Positions 14,331 to 26,399 of a stretch of 46,044 nt of DNA are shown here, piece by piece; position 1 is the stretch's first letter; each line of letters opens with the position of its first letter. The notes beneath the pieces are model-generated. The model did not search any database and was not told where the DNA came from. It worked only from the letters and a program-made list of their open reading frames with translations. The position numbers and the translations under genes are program-made. This DNA comes from Saccoglossus kowalevskii (Eukaryota; Hemichordata; Enteropneusta; Harrimaniidae): the NCBI RefSeq assembly GCF_000003605.2, contig NW_003129855.1:796903-842946 (forward strand), given 5' to 3'.

Positions 14331-14794
14331 TATAAATGATACCGGAACGATAAATAATTACTGATACATTGGAGTTATTTAAATATCGGATATCAATTGT
14401 TAAATTTATCATTATCTCAGGAAATGATAACGGAAACCAAGATGTTAAATAACCATATTACAATTATAATATGTATTAACACGTTCAGTACAAATAGTCA
14501 TATAAAATTTAAAAAAAAGAAACATTCCCGATGATTTTAACAAGAATCATTATATTACTCGATGCTGCTGCAGTCTTGTATTATTCTGAATTTAATGAAT
14601 TACACCAGGTGATAATGACAGATGATTATTCCGCTCATGATAGAAATAAATTGTCACTGTCACTGCTGTGCAGATGTCGTGCTCTGTCAGGTTAGCGTAG
14701 TGATATTTCTGTGTAATGGTAATTCATAACAAAGTGCTGATCACTATCTACTTTATTGTGTGTACATACATGGCATGTTCTAGAACTTGTTTGT

Positions 14795-14834
14795 TTGCCT
14801 TTGTCAATTTCAATTTCAATTTCAGTTTCAATTA
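14795..14834. repeat. (TTTCAA)n hexanucleotide microsatellite
   Basis: Five or so imperfect copies of TTTCAA. This low-complexity run contributes to an open frame of about 116 codons that I do not regard as a gene. Confidence 0.7.
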
Positions 14835-15345
14835 GGCATCTGCAAATGTGTTGTACCTACAAGATAACCGTCAGCTGTAAAGCCATTCTTGCAATTCTTC
14901 AAGTTCTTAACGTGTTAGAGGAAGCCATTTCCTTTACATCATCATTTAGAATTTCACTTTTGTTTTCTTTTTGCTCATTTTCTGCTGATGGTGAGTCCCA
15001 CGGGTTATCTTTTGGTCATATTCAGCATTTTTTATTTTCAATTGTTCAACATTTTTTACTTATAATATTTTCGTTTGTTAGTCCAGGTACCTTCAATAAA
15101 TCATAAAGGTGGAATTCTAATTTTATGGATTGTTTTATATATTTTTATTTACAAATCTGAACACCGAACCTCCCTCTCCCCATACACCATTGTCATGCGC
15201 AATAGACAGACTAATTAGCTCATGAAAACGTGGAATTCGAATTGAGATTCTCAGATTGTCTAATAGAAACAACCAAAACTGAATTTTTTTTAAAGTTGGC
15301 TATTCCCAGGTAATTAATTTTGATTGTTCTTTTTTCTCAAAGTAA
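14835..15345. other. Non-coding stretch
   Basis: T-rich sequence with no recognised gene, repeat or RNA. Confidence 0.5.
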
Positions 15346-15530
15346 CGATTTTCTAAAAAAATATAGTCTTATTTGATTTATTAAAAATATTACTTTAGTT
15401 TTATTAGTATTAACATATACTATTTTGAACGTGATTAGAAATAGATTTTCTAATCGATAGTCTTATTTGATTTAAAACAATTAATTTTATTTGTTATCAG
15501 TATTGTCACTAAAATGCCATTTTTGATATC
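15346..15530 (+). repeat. Diverged ~94-bp tandem duplication
   Basis: The 18-bp string ATAGTCTTATTTGATTTA occurs at 15363-15380 and again at 15457-15474. Each copy is preceded by GATTTTCTAA and followed by a similar TTTTATTAGTATTA / TTTTATTTGTTATCAGTATT segment. This is consistent with an old head-to-tail duplication. Confidence 0.6.
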
Positions 15531-15914
15531 TACGTAGATGAGTGGTCAAACTATTTTGTAACCCTATATATATTCCTATATTTAGCAACTGTGATATCCG
15601 TGCTTTTTAGTTTTGACTGCGGTAATATTATGTTGTGCTTGATCTACCATGATACAAAATATATCAACGGTAGACAGAAAGCAATTTTAAATCCATCTAT
15701 AGTACCCCTTGTCCACAAACTTTTCCTTGTTGGTCACTCTTTGTGCTGATGACTTGCGTGACCATTATCAATATTGACAGTGAAAGTAACTTACCAACTT
15801 GCGATATGTCGCCAAATATTACCAACACTGAAACATACAATATAACCGCATTCTATGAAGATTCGATTCTCTAAATGTGGATATTTTAGAAATGGGCACT
15901 TAGCGGGTAAATTA

Positions 15915-16410
15915 GTGACACGTGCATCTGATTGTCATATTTCCAATTTCAGATATACACGTCATCTGTTGTCACACTTCATTCTTCAGATATCGTAGAT
16001 AAGAGATGACCATACACGTCATCTGATTGTTATATTTCCCTTTTGTCATATATACGTCATCTGATGTCACACTTCATTTTTCAGATATCGTAGATAAGTG
16101 ATGACCATACACGTCATCTGATTGTTATATTTCCCTTTTGTCATATATATATATATATATACGTCATCTGATGTCACACTTCATTCTTCGGATATCGTAG
16201 ATAAGTGATGACCATACACGTCATCTGATTGTTATATTTCCCTTTTGTCATATATATATATATACGTCATCTGTTGTCACACTTCATTCTTCAGATATCG
16301 TAGATAAGTGATGACCATACACGTCATCAGACTGTTATATTTCCCTTTTTCACGTCATCTGTTGTCACATCGTACATAAATGATATCAACACATGTCATC
16401 TGATGTCACA
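15915..16410 (+). repeat. ~95-107-bp tandem repeat with internal (TA)n
   Basis: About four copies plus partial ends. The landmark ACGTCATCTGATTG follows GATGACCATAC at 16016, 16111 and 16218, and a variant ACGTCATCAG at 16321, so the periods are 95, 107 and 103 bp. Most of the length difference comes from a (TA)n run inside the unit (near 16144-16160 and 16250-16264). Each unit has ACGTCATCTG twice, a CRE-like half-site. The last unit is truncated near 16400. Confidence 0.9.
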
Positions 16411-18010
16411 GATCCGCTATGTTATTCCGTCAAATTTAGTTTCCTTTTCAGAGATATTAATACTGTATTTAGTTATTAAATACTGTGACATGTTTTTTAT
16501 CATTGAACCTTTCAAGACCAAATGTTATCGAAATAACGACGCAAACTCACCATCGCGACATGAATTATCACACGATTGTTACCAGGGTAACAGCGCAGAA
16601 TTGACAACCCTAGCGTGATTCCCTGTACATAGGCATCGGGTGATGTCGGTGTAGGGTGTGGCATTTTTATTTTTTATAGAAGGGTTTTAAACACCGTGAC
16701 CGTGACCCGGTAACGCCAAGGAATCAACTATCACTTCGGGTTTCTAATGAAGTAGTCCAAACCACGGCTATAAACCGTAACTGTGTACAAGTATGTAGCG
16801 TGTGTACTAGTGTATGTCACTATATAGTCCATTGGATAATGAACACGGGATAACTTGATTGTTCGCTGAGCGTGATCGATCAAAGATGTTCTCCCGCACG
16901 AAATACAATAACAGTCATTGAATGGAATATGTGAATTTCCAAGCGTATTAAAAAAATCGTAGCAATTACCACGTAGGTCTCGTTGTGGAGTTGCATCATT
17001 TAGCCGAGTGTACGCGCGACTTTTTGACATAGATCGAAAACTGCCTCCAGAATAAATTCACGGGATATTGAATAATTATACGGATTACATAGTAGAGACA
17101 ACTAATTGTTCATTATGTGGTCTTTGAAATAAAAAAAAAATATGCATTACCTACGCAAAAAAAAGATACATCTAACGAGCTAAGAAAACTGAATTGCGAT
17201 ATGTTTCGAGTCTTATATTGAACGGGACACGCGTCTTCAATTTCTAAATGTTACTGAACGGAAATTAAACCTGTGCATCCATAAATCGTCTTATAACATA
17301 ATGCCGAAAAACTGAGAATGAGATTTTTTTATATACAAGAAATGGGGACACGCAGTGAAATTGTGGCGTCTTCACGTCATTGTAAAACGAAGGTAAAAGA
17401 TCGTATAAAACGTTTTAATTACATATGATTTAATTACCTGCCCCCGTATGTTCATTCTTATCATTACCACCAAACCATGTCAGACCTTGATTACCGCCAC
17501 CGTCAAATGGTATACTCAATATAGACACGTTGATTTGCACAAATATTAGCAAAATATTTAATGGCTTTCACTCGTGGTATTTATGAACAAGTTATCAATA
17601 GTACCGACAACAAATAGTTGTATTATTTTTGTGATGAATATTTTCGCGAGCCGTGCTTCATATGCATAAAGAACCAATCCATTTTATGATATGAACGTGC
17701 ATATTTACTGTTCGTCAGTCACGCTTTAATGTTCGTTCTTTGTATGTAATTGTTTTTCATTCATTCGTGTGAAAGTTACCACGCACTTGGATGATGGTCT
17801 GAAGTAGCGAAAATGGCCTGCTTTTCAGAAACTGTGTTTAATAACCGTTATTTTCAACTGGCAACTTGAACACATCTGTAATGAGTGATTCATTCCCAGA
17901 AGCTGTCAACTTCGATCCCTCTGGTGGTAACAACATAGAGTTATGATCCACCATAGACTTACATGATGCAGTCTCGTGCTTATTTGTTGATGTTTTTTTT
18001 TAATAAAATG
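16411..18010. other. Non-coding stretch, no gene recognised
   Basis: No supported coding frame. Short frames, such as one of about 99 codons on the minus strand near 16731-17030, show no family resemblance. Confidence 0.55.
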
Positions 18011-18011
18011 A

Positions 18012-18209
18012 AATACTGTGATATACTAGTACTTTATTTTAGCTGGAATTAATTTTCGCTGAAAAAGACTTTTTGGGTGTTTTGTATAGAATTTATTTTC
18101 ACTGATTTTTGATTAAGTTGAATGTAAAATATAGGAAAAAAGGTATATTCGCTGGATTTTATTTTCACTAAATCATTCCTTCAGCGAAAAGAAAGTATTT
18201 TACAGTATT
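18012..18209. mobile_element. TA-flanked MITE (Tc1/mariner-like) about 200 bp
   Basis: The left end reads AATACTGTGATATACT..TTTATTTTAGCTGG. The reverse complement of the right end reads AATACTGTAAAATACT..TTCTTTTCGCTGAAGG. These form imperfect terminal inverted repeats of about 30 bp. TA lies at 18014-18015 and 18206-18207, just outside CTGT..ACAG, which fits a TA target-site duplication. The interior repeats TTTATTTTCACTGA-like and TTCGCTGGA-like strings. There is no transposase, so the element is non-autonomous. The superfamily is inferred from the TA flank alone. Confidence 0.6.
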
Positions 18210-18412
18210 GGAATGTATAAATGGCAAAAGTCGAGTTTATTTCCCGGTTCCCATGATATTTTATTTTATTTAAAGAAAAACAAGAGATTGTATGCAAGTC
18301 TAGATCCGCCATTGTTTATGTTGTTTACACTATTTACTCTGTTTTTTGTTTCCCCGTTTTAATCCAGTAAGTAAGTCTGCTATGAGATCAGGATTTACTG
18401 GATTTGCCCTCA

Positions 18413-18536
18413 TTAAAGTTATTGGCGTGTGTATGGTCGTCGCAATCCTGACGCGTCGTGTTCCGTCGGTATGGGTCCCATACAACGTCATACGAAGTTC
18501 GAACGCGCGTTGAGTGGCGGCCAGCGATCATTTTAA
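18413..18536. mobile_element. TTAA-flanked MITE, subfamily B, diverged copy 1
   Basis: Bounded by TTAA at 18413-18416 and 18533-18536. The right end, reversed, resembles the right terminus of the copy at 35735-35867 (TGG-CG-C-CTCA-CGCG-GTTCG). The centre shares TATGGGTCCCAT with the copy at 19594-19710. The left inverted repeat is much decayed. No coding capacity. Confidence 0.55.
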
Positions 18537-18599
18537 GATGACAAGCGACGCGAATTCGGTTTAGCGTGTTAGTCCCACCTCGCTTGAATGTCACGTGAC

Positions 18600-19590
18600 A
18601 TCACGCCACAACAACATCCTACTTATCGCGTATGTGGTACATGTCACCAACAGCATATGATTTGACGCTTATATTACACAGAGATCCGCTCAATTTACTC
18701 TGAAATACGCATCGATGCGTCTAATATTTCAACATGCGCAATTTGCTGCTTTCGAATCAGAGCCGGAGCGTGAATTTATAATAGCGGAATTCACCTTTTG
18801 AAATGGATGAAATATCGAAATACTTTATTAAGCGTTGCTGACAGGTTCGGGGAGAGTCTGCCAATCATATCGTATTTCGCTTAAAGTCTAGTTATCTAGA
18901 TGTATTTGCTTAATGTTGTCGTCCTGCAGTGATGGTGTATTGTTGTTGAGACAAAAAAAAACAGACTTGTTCCAGAAACGATTAGGCTGATCATTGCTAT
19001 TCATAATTCGCGATTTACAGAATAACTAATCAAAGCTGCGTCTTGTTACAGTTAGTCCACGCAGTTAATCATTCAAATGAGCTATTATCTCTGAGCGATT
19101 AGAAGACTATTTTGTCTACATTATTCAGTGTATTATTATGAACGTACATGTACCAGCTTTTTGCAGTGGCATCAAAACTGCGTGCGCATGCAAAGGCTTC
19201 ACAATATGATTAGAATTTGTACCAAAGCGCGCGGTCACATAAGAACCATTTATTTTGAAAACATGGTTGTATGTCACTGGGTATGTATTGGGTATTTTGT
19301 ATCTCCAAGCCTTAGATTTGTGAGTATAATTTTAGCGATACCCAACTGGTTTTGAAATGGCTAGCTGATACATTTAGAGAAGTCAAATTTTCCAATATTT
19401 CCAGTAACAGTTTAGTTGAATCTACGTCATTTGGGGAAGGGGGCATTTCAACTCTGTTTTTAATATTTTTAAAACCCGATAAACCATTATTTTAATTGTT
19501 GCTGTAACGTTTTGGGTACACAGTTTATTGTCATTACGTGCTGCCCTGCTTTTCAAGTTTTTACATTGTCACATAACTCAAAGGAATAGT
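18600..19590. other. Non-coding stretch
   Basis: TCACGTGA lies at 18591-18598, just left of this stretch. No gene or structured RNA was recognised within it. Confidence 0.5.
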
Positions 19591-19593
19591 AGT

Positions 19594-19710
19594 GTAAAGC
19601 GCCACAATCTCCACAACGCGGCATGTTCCGGCGATATGGGTCCCATATGACATATACAACGCTTGTGAAATACAATGCAAATGCGTTGCGTGGCAACAGT
19701 GCCGCGTTAA
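19594..19710. mobile_element. TTAA-type MITE, subfamily B, copy 2
   Basis: The left end GTAAAGCGCCACAATCTCCA and the reversed right end TTAACGCGGCACTGTTGCCA form imperfect terminal repeats. The perfect inner pair AACGCGGCA/TGCCGCGTT also occurs. The core TATGGGTCCCAT matches copy 1. The left target site has decayed to GTAA, while the right one is TTAA. Confidence 0.55.
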
Positions 19711-21920
19711 ATCTAGTATACGCCTACAAAATGCTTAGCGTCGCTAGCAGTCGCATGTCGATTGCACTCTGGACGTTCACATGTGTTATTCCCTAGATTA
19801 ATAGTCTATTAATAATAGATAACATCTCATGGTTATTTGAAAATTCTATCGATTTACACTTATGGTAATGATGTAGTTCATTGCCAGGTCGAAATAATTG
19901 TACTTATGACACTACAGATTCAATCACAATTGTATCATGGACAGCTCCGAATATATTACCCTTCCTTCTTTTATGTAACTACGTCCGATGCCACACATCC
20001 AATTAATGCGCATGTTCACACGGTCGGTTTACTTGGGAAATCGAGCTGAGTTGAACCAAGGCAGCGGCGTGGACAAGGATATTGTGACGCATCGTCAGAC
20101 TTATAGACATGCCACATTATGTTATCAAGTACATTTTGCTATGACTGTTTTAATATATCATCACCTAGCCAAGTCAACCATCGCCTGTATTCAGATCAAT
20201 CAGTGTACCATCCCACCAATATGTGTACGTGCTGAGAACATACAAAGAGAACGAGTAATTCTAGTTCCACATAATTATACATGGTTTCCGTTTTAACTGT
20301 TCGAAATGACATAGATATAAAGCATCATATAAACCCCTGGCGAAAGAATCAGTTTCAGTGAAGTTGATAATATTAACATAATGCTTATTGTTATACATAA
20401 GAATCATATAAATTATTTTTTGTCAGGACACAAAATTAAAATAACTAGTCACGCAAATGAACAAGCGCTTTCAATTAAACGTGTGTAATTTCTAGACCTT
20501 TTTTTCCAGCAAACCATATATTGTGTGGTTGAAAATATCAACATTCTGTAAATAATAAAATCCTATATCAAACTAAAGTCAATATACAAAATTATTTATA
20601 TGTATCATTTCACTGAGCGTTGCCCGGGAAAGACGACCCATGATCAATTCAACTTACTCCTCTGTTCGCATTTCTAATTGACGATCCATTAAGACAAAGC
20701 TATTTGTGTGATGTACTGTTGTCTGTCGTACGCTATCATATGCATGCATGTCCGCATCAGATTTACCTGCCTGGCTTGACCGTTTGAAAACAGCCTGTAT
20801 AAAATTTGTTCAGAGTAACAAGTTAACAACAACCTGGTCTGAATATATGATTGTAGTCTAGTAATAAGACGGCAACACTCGCAACAGTTGCAGCCATCCA
20901 TCTGTGGCAACTGGTGTACACAGTACATAAAACAGCATACTAGCCAGTCGTTATATTTTAGATGATTTGATTTTTGTCCGCACTTTATGTTCAATGGACA
21001 ATTATGACATTATTGTCTTGGTATGATATCTACTGTGATGCTAACATCATTTCCCGAATCACTAGATCACCACCCGGGGACTTCGTAGTTTTTGACATAA
21101 TTCAACCGTGACACTATATGCCTCTAATTTCAATGGGTCCAATTCCAAGGTTTTTGTCAAGACGAACGGCAAATCCCATGCGTACGAATAAAGATCGACT
21201 TGTGTAGATCTTACGGATATCGTCACATCCAGGGTATTTGCAAATTACATGTACTAGTACCTGGCGTAATGAAATGAAAGCAGCCACAATCCCGCACGAA
21301 ATAATAAGCCAATTTAGATTGAAAAAGTATCGTTCGATTTTGATTATTTTTCTTCAATATTTACCGCTAATTCCATATTTGTGGTGACTTATAGCATAAT
21401 CAGTTTGCTAACTATGGACAAATCTCTACGGAGTAGCACTCGCTAATCTTACAGTTCTCGTCACTGTAAATTGATGTTGCGGCAAATAGAGGCCGATCAT
21501 ACGTAGAGATATGAAAAATGAGATTTCAAAAAAAAAAAAACGGCATTGTCATCGTGGCGTTGTTGTATTCGACAAAACGCGTGGTACACAGTGATTTATG
21601 TAAGTACTGAATTAAATCTTTATCTTTGTTATGGAAATATATGCCGCATGTTTTGTGTTACTAAATTTCAACTGTATTGGCACGGTGACACGTGAGTGTG
21701 CGTTGCCATGGAAATACATTAAATGGTCTCATATGAGTAACGTGGATACTGACTTTTTAAATTGATGCCGAGTTTCAGATTTATTGCGTTACTAAAAATA
21801 AATAATTTTTGTTCTCGGTACCGTGGAATTTGGTCATTTTGTTTGAAATTATATGATGATGCAAGGATGGAAACGTAATGCATTTGCTAATTAAGTATGT
21901 ATCGGCGAACATTGACTAAC
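19711..21920. other. Non-coding stretch
   Basis: Open frames up to about 100 codons appear on both strands (for example near 19988-20296 and 20689-20994) but resemble no family and lack convincing splice context. A poly-A run lies at about 21528-21540. Confidence 0.5.
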
Positions 21921-21921
21921 A

Positions 21922-22015
21922 GGATATGGATGGTGTCATGCAATTATTCGTGGCGAGGGGTGGATAGTGTCATGCAATTACTCGCTGTGTGATATGGGTG
22001 GTATTATCCTGTCAA
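21922..22015 (+). repeat. 34-bp minisatellite, about 2.5 copies
   Basis: GTGTCATGCAATTATTCG at 21933 recurs as GTGTCATGCAATTACTCG at 21967. A degenerate third unit follows (GATATGGGTGGTATTATCC). Confidence 0.75.
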
Positions 22016-22159
22016 ACGATTCATTTTATTTAAATTGAATATAGCAATGGAAGGCAAAGGGTCGTGGTATATCAACGTGTTCAATCAACAAGCATTCGTT
22101 TGGGTTTTACTCTCTTTTTATTAACTTCCCCACAAAGCAGATTTGGTGATAACGTGCAA

Positions 22160-22195
<36 letters not shown>
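22160..22195 (+). repeat. (GTC)12 trinucleotide microsatellite
   Basis: Twelve uninterrupted GTC triplets. It lies in no open frame that I can support, so it is most likely a non-coding microsatellite. Confidence 0.95.
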
Positions 22196-22196
<1 letters not shown>

Positions 22197-23929
22197 GCGT
22201 TTACTTTTGTTGTGTTTGACAATAACTTTGTTGTGTATGTATTGTCAGATCGACCGTTGTGTGAGCTCCGAGCTCGAATCCAGCCATTGTAATTTCTTTT
22301 TAGCGCAGTAAAACTGCTCAGTGTTATTTTATGTTGATGTCAGTGATCTGTAGTATAAACCTAGAAAATTAAGTTACTTATTTTGTTATAGTGAGCTCGG
22401 TTTACGAATAAGTTCATATAAGAAAGGTCACACTACTTTCACTATGTTTTGAACGTGTATGGCGCTGATAATGAAGTGTTGTTCCCGGTAACAGGACACC
22501 GACGTAGATTTTGCATAATTAATATATACATGCATGGTTAGACATTGAGTTGTGCACGTCATCTATAACAAACTTACCTTTCGGCGCGGTGGTATAAAGT
22601 AATGCTGCGTATGATTCTCTTCAGTGGCTAAGCATACGAGTAGCCAGGCTGTCACGGTCATTGGAAGTGGCGCCATGAAAAAAAAATCACGAAACCACTA
22701 GAGAGAATTCGTGAAAGCATAGACCGTTTTATGACATACTATCAAGTGGCGACAAAAAGGCATAACTTGTGACAAACGTTGACAGCGGCTTTGTGAGACG
22801 TAAATAAGAGTAGTCAGCTAATTTTATAAGGCGATTGTTACTAATACTTTCTTAATTCTCACATTAAATCTCGATTTAAAAGAAAGAAAAGTCTCGCGCG
22901 AAAGAGAGAACAAGCTATGCGGGGAAAATACAAATTGGGTTGGTTTTCTCTTCGCGATTAAAGTTCCAATTTCAAGCATGTGCGATTTCAATCAAAGCGT
23001 ATATCGGGAGACACATGCAAATGTCTTCAAGGTATTTTGATGTCGCGTATCGAAAGAGAAATTCATTAAATCATGTATAACAAATACCACGTGGTAACCT
23101 AGGGCAAGACAAACCCGGCAGGGTACATGGTTTATTAGAAAAATAATATCGGTTTATAATAAAAGTATCTGGTTAATCACTATTCTTGTTGTCGCGGAAA
23201 TTAGTTTTGTAAGATCAGACGCAGTTGCTGTTATGTTTTGTATTGTTTATAAGATGTTCTTATTACATCAGAGTTTGAATTAATAACACGATTATATCAA
23301 TGGTAATTTACTCGATGTCGATATCCATGGGTGGGCTGTACCGATGGACACATGAGAACGGTGCGTTTGGCGGTTTTAGGATGAATTCAAGTTATTATCT
23401 ACAATCGTCGGTCTTTCCTTCGTACTTTTCATGAGAACGTCTGCTACACGTTTACGGGGAAAACGCTTGATTTTCACGTCCGATTGTTTCAATATCGTGT
23501 AAATACTGTGTATAAACACAACATTTGTTTTAGGGAAGATATTATTAACTACCTCAACATCATAACATGCGCATTTCAGACAAATCCTACTGAAGATGAA
23601 TCGCATATACGAGGCGCAGGTACCTAACCAACAGATCGCTCGATACTAAATTTCTATAAATCATTAAGGATGTCTACACAAGAAAACATGAACACATGGT
23701 GCATAAGTATTTACATAAATTTAGCTCGATGGTCAGTTTAGTATTACGTGTCAGTTCGGTCAGAGAGGTATATGTAAAATAAATTTGGAATTTACATCGA
23801 TTCGATCCCAGAATTCAGTACTGTTATAGTGACCTGCTGGACACAATGCGTGCACAATAATTGTTCAAGCGTGGTAGATTGCCCCCCCCCCAAATATATG
23901 ATGGCGAAATCAAGATATTGTTTTCAAGA

Positions 23930-23930
<1 letters not shown>
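22196..23930. other. Non-coding stretch
   Basis: No gene recognised. A poly-C run of 10 lies at 23882-23891, just before the compound microsatellite. Confidence 0.5.
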
Positions 23931-23968
<38 letters not shown>

Positions 23969-24066
23969 AATAAATAAATAAACAAACAAACAAACAAACA
24001 AACAAACAAACAAACAAACAAACAAACAAACAAACAAACAAACAAACAAACAAACAAACAAACAGA

Positions 24067-24126
<60 letters not shown>

Positions 24127-24132
24127 AATAAA
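23931..24132 (+). repeat. Compound microsatellite (AAT)n(AAAT)n(AAAC)n(AAAT)n
   Basis: About ten AAT units are followed by AAAT, then by about 21 AAAC units (roughly 23980-24063), then by AAAT units to about 24125 and a final AAT remnant. The apparent minus-strand frames rich in FVCL and FIYL are translations of the repeat, not genes. Confidence 0.98.
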
Positions 24133-26283
24133 CGACAGCCCTGATAATCACTTGCACATTGTACCTAAGTGAAGTTGGCTGCATTTAGAGTTTCACAAAC
24201 GTGTCTCATACAAGCTGTCTTCAATACATTTACCCGAGTGTCGGGTATACCATACCATATATGTCTCTGGGGTACTACGTTATCAGCCATTCGACAATTT
24301 TTATATCTCAAAAAATCCACCGCAAAACGCATTTTAAAGTCAACCAAAAATGGCGCTAAAGGATTATTGTGAGTTTGAATGAAATGTTCATTTCATAAAA
24401 TATGCAGTGAGTTTCGTTTATCTGTGACAACTTTAATTATATCAGTAATCCCTCTGATTATCACTGAAAATCGTATTAGCGCCAGGAAGATCCTTGGAGA
24501 AGAAGGAAGGAAAAAAACATTGCATTAGCGAATTAGGTATAAAGAGGTTCTATGTCGGTAATTTCAATGCGAGTATACCAGTCGTTTCCATGGTTACCAC
24601 ATGTAGCAAGTGGTTGATAATGCAATATATAAGAGCTCTAATCAGTTCTCAGTATATGGTAATCCATGTGTTCAATGTTTCATCCCTGTGTAAATACAAT
24701 GGCTTATATGATTCTCCAAAAATGCGGAACTCTAATTCTACCAAATCATTCAAAACTAGCTCAATTAGGGTTGCTGGTTACGAACTCCCATTCTAACTAA
24801 CACCAATATGCATTGTCAACTATGGAATTATGACTGAAATGCGGTTACAAAAAAACAAAAAACAAAAAAAAACGTATGAAAACTGCATAACTAACATTCT
24901 CGAATGGTCTTCTCAACTGTCACCCGGACGTCAGTGAACATCGGCTCTGGAATTATGCTCAAACGTTAAGTTCGGTTTTGTATTTGGCAGGACATTGTTC
25001 TAAAACGTCTGCAAAGATGCACGATAGCGTTGCCTAATTTTTTTTCCCAGAAACCCACACAACTGGTTATAGGTTTAATTTTGTTCATAAACTTCCGCAA
25101 TACCAACCAGCTGAAGGAGTATCACGTGCATGTGAACACCTCACCCAGAAACTAATATCCTGACCGCAGATGTTTGAACCACTTTACGAAATGACGTCGA
25201 GATGACTCGACATTGTTTTCTATACAACGAATTAATCAGTTTTTCAAAGAACGACAGATCTGTTGAATTCTTAACCGGGGGCAAAATTGACAACACATGG
25301 TACCCTTTGAGTGCACTGAAATACAGGGTATTGGTGCAAGGCAATGATATATTGTCAGCGACAAGACATGTAATTTCTTTCATCGTGCATTGGTGCATTA
25401 TCTAATCCATGAAACGTGACAGCTTTGTGACTAATCGGATTTCAATAAGTGATTGGGAGGCATAACTTCGTATTACGGTTTTGTGCGGTAGATTCTCACT
25501 GTTTGTGCATTTCCCTGTAAAGTGGCGTACTATCGCACGCAAAATCGGAACGCACACACGTGTGGAGCTGTTTTTTTCTTCTTCAGCATATACCACTGAG
25601 CTATTCAATTATAATTGCGATTGCTTGTTATCGTGTATATTAGATCTCTAGGGATCACGTGACAGAAACGATGTCACTGACATGTATCTCTATTATTATG
25701 AACTGGACCTCCATTCCATCACCGTCATCATCATAGATCGATTTGAACGTCTAGCAAATAATTAACACAAGTACACGGCAAGGTAAATACTACGTTGACC
25801 AATTCGTGGTGTAGAATGTAAGCCCTTCTCACTTCACAATTCTATAGTTTAGATTGACGTATATATCAGATGTCAAGGAGGCAAGGAGGGCGCCCTGAAG
25901 GTTAACTTGCCTAAAGAGAGTTGGAGATAACACACGCGAAGTACACGTGTTCGCATCGCGTGGTTTTAATGGGAACTTCATCACATGCCACCATGGATCT
26001 TAGCTGTGGCAGTTACACATGCCTATGCATATTATTTACCCTTTATATCATACATCTTGACAATTTTTTTTGTACACCAACTACTTTTGCTAGTGCCATC
26101 CCTGTCTTTTGAGCCAGCCTAAGTCCAGTCGGCGCAGAGGAGATAGACGACGTAGACGGTCGTATGTCGTTAAAATAGACAACTTCGTTTTGTTGTTAAG
26201 TTCTTCGTAATTTAGACTATAACAAATTCCACTTTATCAAAAAAAGTGTTTGTTTTGTTTAGACGGGCGACTATAGATCAATC
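24133..26283. other. Non-coding stretch
   Basis: No supported gene. A plus-strand frame of about 100 codons at 24494-24796 and others up to 85 codons are not recognisable. TCACGTGA lies at 25655-25662. Confidence 0.5.
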
Positions 26284-26315
26284 CACAGTCCCTCTATCAT
26301 GATAGAGGGACTGTG
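26284..26315. repeat. 32-bp perfect palindrome
   Basis: CACAGTCCCTCTATCA is followed directly by its exact reverse complement TGATAGAGGGACTGTG, with no spacer. A third, partial copy of the right arm (ATAGAGGGAGTGTG) follows at once. The palindrome could extrude a cruciform in DNA or form a hairpin in RNA. Confidence 0.95.
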
Positions 26316-26371
26316 ATAGAGGGAGTGTGAACAATCTAATATCGACGTTGTGAACATCTTGATGCGTGTCG

Positions 26372-26384
26372 CCACTAGGGGGCG
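26372..26384 (+). promoter_or_regulatory. CTCF-like core motif
   Basis: CCACTAGGGGGCG matches the conserved bilaterian CTCF core (CCASYAGRKGGCR) at every position. It lies about 60 bp right of the 32-bp palindrome. Called by eye, with no matrix score; occupancy is unknown. Confidence 0.45.
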
Positions 26385-26399
26385 TGACTCTGGAGTGTA

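Noticed and set aside
23824-24184. Minus-strand frames encoding long runs of FVCL and FIYL
   Set aside because: They are translations of the (AAAC)n/(AAAT)n microsatellite.
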